In this document: positions 16,675 to 23,402 of the stretch, piece by piece | Position numbering within the stretch: the first letter of the stretch is position 1 | How the letters are laid out: each line of letters begins with the position of its first letter | Source: Agrococcus sp. HG114 | GTDB taxonomy: Bacteria > Actinomycetota > Actinomycetes > Actinomycetales > Microbacteriaceae | Length of the DNA: 33,385 nt | Reading direction: 5' to 3' | NCBI RefSeq assembly: GCF_024723325.1 | Contig: NZ_JANQCH010000011.1 | Coordinates: 1-33,385 of the forward strand | Notes under the pieces: model-generated | Databases searched by the model: none | Told to the model about the DNA's origin: nothing | The model's input: the letters and a program-made list of their open reading frames with translations, nothing else | Position numbers and translations under genes: made by a program

Positions 16675-17211
16675 TCAGCGGAGGGCCTGGCGGATCGCCT
16701 GCCGCTCCTTCTCGAGGCGGCGCACGCGGCGCCCGAGCTTGAACAGGCGCACCGAGCCGAGCAGCGCGGTGATGAGCACGCCGGCGATCGCGGCGAAGAG
16801 CATCGCGACGCCGAGCGGCAGGCTGAACTCGACTCCGAAGAACGCGAAGTCGGCAGGCTCGATGTTCTGCAGGATGAAGATGAGCAGCAGCACGAGGATG
16901 ATCGCGCCGAGGATGAGCGCGATCCACGTGCCGCCCGAGACGCCGCGCCGCGGGTGCTCATCGAGCGTGGGGTCGAGGCGGATTCGGGTGGGCTCGACGG
17001 ATGCGTCGGCGCGGCCCGCCGCGGCGTCCCCGGTCGTGCGGACGGTGTCGGCGGCGTCGTCGCGCCGGTCGGCGTCCGTGCGGTGAGCGGGCACGACGCG
17101 GTCGACTGCCGCGCCGCGATCGGTCGCCGCGCCGCGATCGGTCGCCGCCTCGCGCGCGGCCGGCACGCTGCGCGTCGCGGGCACGGCCTCGGGATCGTGG
17201 TTCTCGGCCAT
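16675..17211 (-). CDS. LapA/DUF1049 domain membrane protein with disordered N-terminus
   Basis: 178 residues. The first 85 are polar and Ala/Asp/Arg-rich and include a repeated ATDRGA unit encoded by an 18-bp tandem repeat (about 17105-17150). Two transmembrane helices follow (about 95-117 and 130-150). Between them is the LapA-like signature LLIFILQNIEPADFAFFGVEFSLPLGVAML. The C-terminus is a basic coiled-coil (RRVRRLEKERQAIRQALR). In other bacteria LapA domain proteins assist lipopolysaccharide assembly; in Gram-positives the role is unknown. GAGGAGG lies 5 bases before the ATG and TACCGT (17251-17246) is a candidate -10. Confidence 0.85.
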   Translation of the reverse strand: MAENHDPEAVPATRSVPAAREAATDRGAATDRGAAVDRVVPAHRTDADRRDDAADTVRTTGDAAAGRADASVEPTRIRLDPTLDEHPRRGVSGGTWIALILGAIILVLLLIFILQNIEPADFAFFGVEFSLPLGVAMLFAAIAGVLITALLGSVRLFKLGRRVRRLEKERQAIRQALR

Positions 17212-17300
17212 GGCTGTCCTCCTCGCTCGACGCTTCGTTCCGCTCACGGTAGCCCGGCGAACCTGAGGGCCGGTGTGCCTCCGAAGCGCCGCCGCGACCG

Positions 17301-17367
17301 ATCTCAACCGGTCAGGTGGTCCGCCGACGCGATAATCGCGTCGTCTGACCACTGAACCGGTTGAGCG
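17301..17367. repeat. 67-bp intergenic palindrome, copy 3
   Basis: 33 + 1 + 33 centred on A17334. Its left arm matches copy 2 exactly; its right arm (GACCACTGAACCGG) matches the left arm of copy 1, which means copies 1 and 3 are the same element in opposite orientation. It ends at the base next to the stop codon of the SH3-like gene (17368) and lies upstream of the LapA gene. Confidence 0.9.
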
Positions 17368-17601
17368 TCACGCGTGCGGGCGCGGGCGCCGCTCGGGCGG
17401 CGGCGGCACCGTCTTCGCGGCGACGATGTCGGCGAAGGCGACCACGACCTGGCCGCGACGGGTCGCGACCGTGCACTCGGTCGGGCCGGCGCGCACGAGC
17501 TGGCCGAGCGCATCGGTCGCCCCATGCGTGCCGCCGTGCAGCCGGTAGCGCACGACGACGCGCGTGCCGAGGGGCAGCGCGCGCAGCTCGGCGGGCGTCA
17601 T
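17368..17601 (-). CDS. Stand-alone SH3-like domain of the Rv0428c GNAT type
   Basis: 77 residues: GTRVVVRYRLHGG, ATDALGQLVRAGPTECTVATRRG, VVVAFADIVAAKTVPPPPERR. This beta-rich pattern, ending in AAK-VPP, resembles the N-terminal SH3-like domain of actinobacterial GNAT acetyltransferases related to Rv0428c. Here no acetyltransferase domain follows; the frame stops right after the domain. It follows the SDR gene on the same strand after the 15-bp repeat array. The domain's role is unknown; it could be a remnant or an independent partner. Start ATG 17601, with no strong ribosome site seen because the repeat array runs up to it. Confidence 0.65.
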   Translation of the reverse strand: MTPAELRALPLGTRVVVRYRLHGGTHGATDALGQLVRAGPTECTVATRRGQVVVAFADIVAAKTVPPPPERRPRPHA

Positions 17602-17623
17602 CGGCGCGCCACCACGGGTTGCG

Positions 17624-17773
17624 GCACGACGAGTCGCGTCACCGCGAGCTGCGTTACCGCGTGTCGCGTCACCGTGAGCGGCGTCACCGTGAGCCGCGTC
17701 ACGACGTGTCGCGTCACCGCGAGCCGCGTCACGACGAGTCGCGTCACCTCGACCTGCCTCACCACGAGCCCGG
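17624..17773. repeat. Array of ten 15-bp direct repeats
   Basis: Degenerate tandem units of exactly 15 bp with consensus GTCACCGCGAGCCGC; the clearest run is 17639-17743. GTCAC is kept in nearly all, with GAG or GTG in the middle and GC at the end. The array fills the gap between the SDR stop (17759) and the SH3-like start (17601). On the minus strand every unit begins a GTGACGCG word. It has no spacer/repeat division, so it is not CRISPR. Confidence 0.85.
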
Positions 17774-19264
17774 CGCGTAGTCCTTGAGGAACACCCCGAA
17801 GAGGTCCTCGCCCGCCTCGCCGCGCACGATCGGGTCGTACACGCGCGCGGCGCCGTCGACGAGGTCGAGGGGCGCGTGGAAGCCCTCCTCGGCGAGCCGC
17901 ACCTTCGTGAAGTGGGGGCGCTCGTCGGTGATCCAGCCGGTGTCGACCGCGGTCATGAGGATGCGGTCGCTCTCGAACATCTCGCGCGCGCTCGTGCGCG
18001 TGAGCATGTTGAGCGCGGCCTTCGCCATGTTCGTGTGCGGGTGGCCAGGCCCCTTGTAGCCGCGGCCGAAGACGCCCTCCATCGCCGAGACGTTCACGAT
18101 GTACGTGCGCCGCGCGGGCGAGCCGGCAAGGGATGCGCGCAGCCGCGAGACGAGCAGGAACGGCGCCGTCATGTTGGCGAGCTGCACCTCGAGCATCTCG
18201 AGCGGCTCGACCTGGTCGACGTGCTGCGTCCACGAGTTGACGTGCAGCTCGTCGGGCAGCAGCCCGCCCGCGTCGATCGCGGTGCCGGCCGCGAGCCGCT
18301 CGAGCGAGCTCGAGCCGGCGGTGAGCGCCTGCCGGGTCAGCTCGTCGGCGGTCGCGGCGGCGCTCGCGAGGATCGGGTGGCTCGCGACCGAGGCGGCGAG
18401 GGCGAGCGGATGCGCGTCGTTCGTGTGCCCGAACGTCACGAGCTCGGGCATGGGCCCGCCGTTCGGGGCGAGCTCCGGTAGCGGCGCGCGCTCCGCCTCG
18501 ACGAGCGGCGCGTAGGCGCCGGGGGAGCGGCGCACGGTCTGCGCGGCGTTGTTGATGAGGATGTCGAGGGGCCCGGCCGCCGCGACCTCGTCGGCGAGCC
18601 CGATGACCTGCGCGGGGTCGCGCAGGTCGATGCCGACGACCTTGAGCCGGCCCAGCCACTCGCCCGAGTCGGGCATCGCGGAGAACCTCCGCACCGCATC
18701 CCTCGGGAACCGCGTCGTGATCGTCGTGTGCGCGCCGTCGCGCAGCAGCCGCAGCGCGATGTGCATGCCGATCTTGGCGCGGCCGCCCGTGAGCAGTGCC
18801 CGGCGCCCGGTGAGGTCGGTGCGCGCGTCGCGCTTCGCGTGGCTCATCGCCGCGCAGACGGGGCAGAGCTGGTGGTAGAACGCGTCGACCACCGTGTACT
18901 GCTGCTTGCAGATGTAGCAGCCGCGCGAGCGGATGAGGGTGCCGGCGGTGGGGGATGCGCTGCGCGTCTCGAGCGGGATCCCGCGCGTCTCGTCGTCGAT
19001 GCGGTCGGGCGCGCCTGTGGCGGTCCTCGCGACGACGGCGCGGTCGGCGGCCTGGATGCGCGCGTGCTTCGCCTTGCGGCTCGCGAGCTTGACCTCCTTG
19101 AACATGTTCGCTGTCGCCTGGCGCACGGCGACGTAGTGGGGGTCGTCGCGGTCCATGCGGTGGAGCGTCTCGAGCACGCGGAGCGTCGTCGCGACGTCGT
19201 CGGCGGAGAGCGTCTCGGGGGCGTCTGCGGGCGCGCCGGAGGGAGCCGAATCGTGGGGGAGCAC
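17759..19264 (-). CDS. Zinc-ribbon short-chain dehydrogenase, atypical active site
   Basis: 501 residues, about twice a normal SDR. Residues 1-105 are helical and polar. A zinc ribbon follows with Cys116-x2-Cys119 and Cys134-x2-Cys137 (CYICKQQYTVVDAFYHQLCPVC). The Rossmann domain begins at LTGGRAKIGMHIALRLL, followed by IDLRDP, LINNAAQ and YIVNVSAMEGVF. In the catalytic tetrad position the sequence is HTNMAKAALNML, so the Lys is present but the Tyr four residues before it appears to be Thr. GTG 19264 follows TAGACT (19275-19270) by 5 bases, suggesting a leaderless message; longer in-frame starts run into the promoter. Divergent from the helicase. Cofactor binding is likely; substrate and reaction are unknown. 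Confidence 0.85.
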   Translation of the reverse strand: MLPHDSAPSGAPADAPETLSADDVATTLRVLETLHRMDRDDPHYVAVRQATANMFKEVKLASRKAKHARIQAADRAVVARTATGAPDRIDDETRGIPLETRSASPTAGTLIRSRGCYICKQQYTVVDAFYHQLCPVCAAMSHAKRDARTDLTGRRALLTGGRAKIGMHIALRLLRDGAHTTITTRFPRDAVRRFSAMPDSGEWLGRLKVVGIDLRDPAQVIGLADEVAAAGPLDILINNAAQTVRRSPGAYAPLVEAERAPLPELAPNGGPMPELVTFGHTNDAHPLALAASVASHPILASAAATADELTRQALTAGSSSLERLAAGTAIDAGGLLPDELHVNSWTQHVDQVEPLEMLEVQLANMTAPFLLVSRLRASLAGSPARRTYIVNVSAMEGVFGRGYKGPGHPHTNMAKAALNMLTRTSAREMFESDRILMTAVDTGWITDERPHFTKVRLAEEGFHAPLDLVDGAARVYDPIVRGEAGEDLFGVFLKDYAPGSW

Positions 19265-19314
19265 AGGCCAGTCTACCGAGCGCAGGGCTGCTCGCACCGC
19301 TCGCGGTCGCGGGC

Positions 19315-19389
19315 CCGGAGGATCTCGGGCTGTCGGCGCACACAGCGGGATAGTCCGCGCATCAGGGCGCAGGAGCGGAGATCCTCCGG
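19315..19389. promoter_or_regulatory. 12-bp inverted repeat in the SDR/helicase divergent region
   Basis: CCGGAGGATCTC (19315-19326) and GAGATCCTCCGG (19378-19389) are perfect inverted arms 51 bp apart, located between two divergent genes. Spaced palindromic arms could bind a dimer that loops DNA, or form a long hairpin in the helicase leader. Function is inferred. Confidence 0.45.
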
Positions 19390-19444
19390 TCGGCACTCGC
19401 CGCCGGCCGGGCGGCGCTGAGCGATGTGCGGGAGGATCGAGTCG

Positions 19445-21952
19445 ATGCCCCTCCTCGACCACGCCCCCTCGCCCTGGGATCCCGACGCCGCCTTCGAGGC
19501 GTTCGCCGCCTGGTCTGCCGAGCGCGGGCTGCCGCTCTACCCGGCGCAGGAGGAGGCGCTCATCGAGATCGTGAGCGGCTCGAACGTGATCCTCTCGACG
19601 CCCACGGGCACCGGCAAGTCGCTCGTCGCGATCGGCGCGCACTTCGCCGCGCTCGCCCAGGGGCAGCGCTCCTTCTACACCGCGCCGATCAAGGCGCTCG
19701 TGAGCGAGAAGTTCTTCGCCCTCGTCGACATCTTCGGAGCCGAGCACGTCGGCATGGTGACGGGCGACTCATCCGTCAACGCCGACGCGCCGATCATCTG
19801 CTGCACCGCCGAGATCCTCGCGAACCTCGCCCTCCGCAACGGCGACGCGACCGATGTCGGCCAGGTCGTGATGGACGAGTTCCACTTCTACGCCGACCCG
19901 CAGCGCGGCTGGGCGTGGCAGGTGCCGCTGCTCACGCTCCCGCGGGCGCAGTTCCTGCTCATGTCGGCGACGCTCGGCGACGTCACGCGCATCGCCGACG
20001 ACCTCAGCCGCCGCACCGGCCGCGAGACCGCGCAGGTCACGGGCGTCGAGCGCCCCGTGCCGCTGACGTTCGAGTACGCGATGACGCCCGTGCACGAGAC
20101 GATCGAGGAGCTGCTCGCGACCCAGCGCGCCCCCGTCTACATCGTGCACTTCTCGCAGGCCGCCGCCCTCGAGCGGGCGCAGGCGCTCACGTCCGCGAAG
20201 ATCACCACCCGCGAGCAGCGCGACGAGATCGCCGCCGCGATCGGCGACTTCCGCTTCACGACCCGCTGCGGCCAGACCCTTTCGCGGCTCGTGCGGCAGG
20301 GCATCGGCGTGCACCACGCGGGCCTGCTGCCGAAGTACCGCCGCCTCGTCGAGCAGCTCGCGCAGCAGGGGCTGCTGCGCGTCATCTGCGGCACCGACAC
20401 GCTCGGCGTCGGCATCAACGTGCCCATCCGCACCGTGCTGCTCACGGGGCTCACGAAGTTCGACGGGCAGCGGATGCGCCATCTCACGGCGCGCGAGTTC
20501 CACCAGGTCGCGGGGCGGGCGGGCCGGGCGGGCTTCGACACCGCCGGCACGGTCGTCGCCCAGGCGCCGGAGCACGAGGCCGAGAACGCGAAGATGCTCG
20601 CGAAGGCCGGCGACGACCCGAAGCAGCGCCGCAAGCTCGTGCGCAAGAAGGCGCCCGACGGCTTCGTCTCGTGGGGGAAGCCGTCGTTCGAGAAGCTCAT
20701 CGACGCCGAGCCCGAGCCGCTGCAGTCGCAGCTGCAGGTGAGCCACTCGATGCTCCTCAACATCATCGGCCGCGGCGGCGACGCGTTCGCCGAGGTGCGC
20801 GAGCTCATCGAGTCCTCGCACGAGCCGCGCGCCCGGCAGCTCGAGCTCGAGCGGCGCGCACTCGCGATCTACCGGACGCTCCGCACCGCCGGCGTCGTGG
20901 AGCAGCATCCCGACCCCGACGATCCGGGCGCGCCTCCGCGCATCCGCCTCACCGTCGACCTGCAGCCGAACTTCGCGCTCAACCAGCCGCTCTCGCCGTT
21001 CGCGCTCGCCGTCATCGACATGCTCGATCCCGAAGACCCGACGCATCCGCTCGACGTGATCTCGGTGATCGAGGCGACGCTCGACGACCCGCGGCCGATC
21101 CTGTCGCAGCAGCAGTTCCTCGCGCGCGGCGAGGCGGTCGCGGCGATGAAGGCGGAGGGCATCGACTACGAGCAGCGCATGGAGCTGCTCGAGGACGTCA
21201 CGCACCCCAAGCCGCTCGAGGAGCTGCTGACCGAGGCGCTCGCGGTCTTCGCCTCGTCGCAGCCGTGGGTGCGCGACTTCGAGCTGTCGCCGAAGTCGGT
21301 CGTGCGCGACATGTGGGAGCGGGCGATGACGTTCGCCGACTACGTGCAGCACTACGGGCTCTCGCGCTCGGAGGGGCTCGTGCTGCGCTACCTCTCGGAC
21401 GCGTACCGGGCGATCCGCCAGACGGTGCCCGCCGAGGCGAAGGGCGACGAGCTGCTCGACCTCATCGAGTGGCTGGGCTCCGTCGTGCGGCAGGTCGACT
21501 CGAGCCTGCTCGACGAGTGGGAGCAGCTCCTGCACCCGACCGAGCCGGGCGAGGCGCCGATCGCGCCCCCGCCGCCGCCGTCCGTCGTCGCGAACCCGCG
21601 CGCGTTCCGGGTGCTCGTGCGCAACGAGCTCTTCCGGCGCGTGCAGCTCGCGGCGCTCGACAAGCACGAGGAGCTGGGAGAGCTGGATGCGTGGGCCGGC
21701 TTCGACGCGGATGCGTGGGGCGACGCGCTCGACGCGTACTACGACGAGCACCCGTCGATCGGCACGGGGGCGGATGCCCGGAGCCCCCGCATGCTCGAGC
21801 TCGAGGAGGGGCCGCACGAGTGGCAGGCGCAGCAGATCCTCGCCGACCCGGCGGGCGACCACGACTGGCGCATCTGGGCGACGATCGACCTCGCGGCGTC
21901 GGCCGAGGAGGGCCGCGCGGTCGTGCGGGTCACGCGGGTCGGGCGGCTGTAG
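19445..21952 (+). CDS. DEAD/DEAH-box helicase with DUF3516 (Ski2-like)
   Basis: 835 residues. Superfamily 2 motifs in order: STPTGTGKSL (motif I, about 51-60), TAPIKALVSEKF (Ia), MDEFHF (motif II, DEFH, about 144), LMSATLGD (III), GTDTLGVGINVP (V), and QVAGRAGRAG (VI). The C-terminal half (about 420-800) is the DUF3516 region typical of actinobacterial Ski2-like helicases; it carries PSFEKLIDAEPEPLQSQLQVSHSM and a long helical tail. An ATP-dependent RNA or DNA unwinding role is expected. ATG 19445 has GGAGG (19431-19435) nine bases before it; ATG 19424 is an in-frame alternative. Monocistronic, with a palindrome copy 14 bp after the stop. Confidence 0.93.
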   Translation: MPLLDHAPSPWDPDAAFEAFAAWSAERGLPLYPAQEEALIEIVSGSNVILSTPTGTGKSLVAIGAHFAALAQGQRSFYTAPIKALVSEKFFALVDIFGAEHVGMVTGDSSVNADAPIICCTAEILANLALRNGDATDVGQVVMDEFHFYADPQRGWAWQVPLLTLPRAQFLLMSATLGDVTRIADDLSRRTGRETAQVTGVERPVPLTFEYAMTPVHETIEELLATQRAPVYIVHFSQAAALERAQALTSAKITTREQRDEIAAAIGDFRFTTRCGQTLSRLVRQGIGVHHAGLLPKYRRLVEQLAQQGLLRVICGTDTLGVGINVPIRTVLLTGLTKFDGQRMRHLTAREFHQVAGRAGRAGFDTAGTVVAQAPEHEAENAKMLAKAGDDPKQRRKLVRKKAPDGFVSWGKPSFEKLIDAEPEPLQSQLQVSHSMLLNIIGRGGDAFAEVRELIESSHEPRARQLELERRALAIYRTLRTAGVVEQHPDPDDPGAPPRIRLTVDLQPNFALNQPLSPFALAVIDMLDPEDPTHPLDVISVIEATLDDPRPILSQQQFLARGEAVAAMKAEGIDYEQRMELLEDVTHPKPLEELLTEALAVFASSQPWVRDFELSPKSVVRDMWERAMTFADYVQHYGLSRSEGLVLRYLSDAYRAIRQTVPAEAKGDELLDLIEWLGSVVRQVDSSLLDEWEQLLHPTEPGEAPIAPPPPPSVVANPRAFRVLVRNELFRRVQLAALDKHEELGELDAWAGFDADAWGDALDAYYDEHPSIGTGADARSPRMLELEEGPHEWQAQQILADPAGDHDWRIWATIDLAASAEEGRAVVRVTRVGRL

Positions 21953-21966
21953 GCCCCGCGCCTGCG

Positions 21967-22033
21967 ATCTCAACCGGCCTATTGGTTCGGCACGGCGATA
22001 ATCTCCTCCGCCGACCAATAGGCCGGTTGAGAT
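21967..22033. repeat. 67-bp intergenic palindrome, copy 4 (divergent arms)
   Basis: 33 + 1 + 33 centred on A22000. The outer 20 bp of the two arms pair perfectly, but the inner part of that stretch reads CCTATTGGT instead of the TCAGGTGGT of copies 2 and 3, so both arms changed together. The 8+1+8 core is degraded in both halves. It lies between convergent genes (helicase and M20 hydrolase), 14 bp after the helicase stop. Confidence 0.88.
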
Positions 22034-22072
22034 CAGCGCAGGAGGTGCGGCGAGGGCCCGCCGCTCGACGCG

Positions 22073-23344
22073 TCAGGCGCCGGGTGTGAAGGCGGCCTCG
22101 CTGCCCAGCTCGCCCGCGACGAGCCGCGAGAGCACCTCGGTGAGCAGCGCGACGCCCGCGAGGCTGTCGTCGTCGCTCGTGCGCTCGCCCTCGTTGTGGG
22201 AGATGCCCTCGATGCTCGGGACGAACAGCATGACCGTCGGCGCGACATCCTTCATGTTCGTGGAGTCGTGCCCCGCGACCGTCATCGTGGGCCGGTGCGA
22301 GAGACCGAGACCGGCCGCCGCCGAGCGGGCGAGTTCGACGCCCTCCGGCTGGTAGGCGAGCAGGCCCCACTCGTGCGTCAGGCGGCGGTCGATGCGCACG
22401 CGCGCGCGCTCCTCGATCGCTGCGAGGCGCTCCTCGAGCAGCTCGTTCGCGCGAGCGAGCACCGCCTCGTCGGGCGAGCGGAGGTCGAGGTTGATCTCGA
22501 CGAGCCGCGCGACCGTGACAGGGGAGTTCGGCGCGAGCTCGAGCTCGGAGACCGACGAGTGCAGCATCCCCTCGGGCAGCTCCTCGGTGAGCTCGCGCGC
22601 GGCGACGATCACGAGCGCGGCGCCGTAGAGCGCATCCTTCCGGTCGGCCATGATCGTCGAGCCCGTGTGGCTCTGCTCACCGTGCACGGCGATGCGGTAC
22701 TTGCTCGCGGCCCACGTGCGGTCGACGAGCCCGATGGTCGTGCCCGACTCCTCGAGCCCCCGGCCCTGCTCGATGTGGATCTCCGCATACGCGGCGACGG
22801 GCGGCGGGGTGAGGTCGAGGGCGTCGCCCGGCTCGCCGATCGCCTCGGCGACCGTGGTGCCGGCGCGGTCGGCGGTCGCGAGCGCGGTCTCGAGCGCGAG
22901 CTTGCCGGTGAGCACCGAGCTGCCCATCATGCTCGGCGCGAACCGGCTGCCCTCCTCGTTGAACCAGTTGACGACCGCGAGGTTGCACGCCGGCTGCAGC
23001 GCTCCCTCGCGCACGCGGCGCGCGACCTCGCGAGCGGCGTGCGCGGCGGCGAGCACGCCGTAGGCGCCGTCGAAGCGGCCGGCGAGGGGCTGGGAGTCGA
23101 GGTGGGAGCCGACGAGCACGTACGGCGCGCCCGGCACGAGCTCGAGCAGGCCGAACTGGTTCGAGATCGCGTCGTGCCGCACGGCGAAGCCGGCGCGCTC
23201 GAGCCAGGCGCGGAACCACGCGCGCGTCTCGTGGTCGGCCGGCGTGCCGGCCTGCCGCTCGACGCCGCCGCCGGGCGTCGCCCCGAAGCTCGACATGGTG
23301 GCGAAGTCGTCGAGGAAGCCGGGCTCGTCGGTCTCGGTGCGCAT
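22073..23344 (-). CDS. M20 family zinc hydrolase (N-carbamoyl-amino acid/allantoate amidohydrolase type)
   Basis: 423 residues of the hydantoinase/carbamoylase branch of M20. VLVGSHLDSQPLAGRFDGAYG holds the first metal ligands (His81, Asp92); NWFNEEGSRFAPSMMGS holds the catalytic Glu pair; YAEIHIEQG and SHTGSTIMADRKD are substrate and dimer residues; TVAGHDSTNMKDVAPTVMLFVPSIEGISHNEGE ends the domain. Relatives cleave N-carbamoyl-L-amino acids, beta-ureidopropionate or allantoate. AAGGAG is 5 bases before ATG 23344; an upstream in-frame ATG lacks one. It is 58 bp downstream of the amidohydrolase gene and probably in the same operon. Confidence 0.9.
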   Translation of the reverse strand: MRTETDEPGFLDDFATMSSFGATPGGGVERQAGTPADHETRAWFRAWLERAGFAVRHDAISNQFGLLELVPGAPYVLVGSHLDSQPLAGRFDGAYGVLAAAHAAREVARRVREGALQPACNLAVVNWFNEEGSRFAPSMMGSSVLTGKLALETALATADRAGTTVAEAIGEPGDALDLTPPPVAAYAEIHIEQGRGLEESGTTIGLVDRTWAASKYRIAVHGEQSHTGSTIMADRKDALYGAALVIVAARELTEELPEGMLHSSVSELELAPNSPVTVARLVEINLDLRSPDEAVLARANELLEERLAAIEERARVRIDRRLTHEWGLLAYQPEGVELARSAAAGLGLSHRPTMTVAGHDSTNMKDVAPTVMLFVPSIEGISHNEGERTSDDDSLAGVALLTEVLSRLVAGELGSEAAFTPGA

Positions 23345-23402
23345 GGTCGCTCCTTGGTTCTCTGCCGCGGGGGCGCGGCGGTCGTGGTCGCTCATCGTCG
23401 GG

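Noticed and set aside
17598-17760. A Val-Thr-Arg pentapeptide-repeat tail or an Arg-His repeat protein encoded by the 15-bp array
   Set aside because: The SDR frame stops before the array, the pentapeptide frame is a different frame opened only by the 15-bp period, and the plus-strand frame has no gene-like start or context.
17624-17773. CRISPR array
   Set aside because: Units are 15 bp and contiguous, with no spacers, and no cas genes are present.
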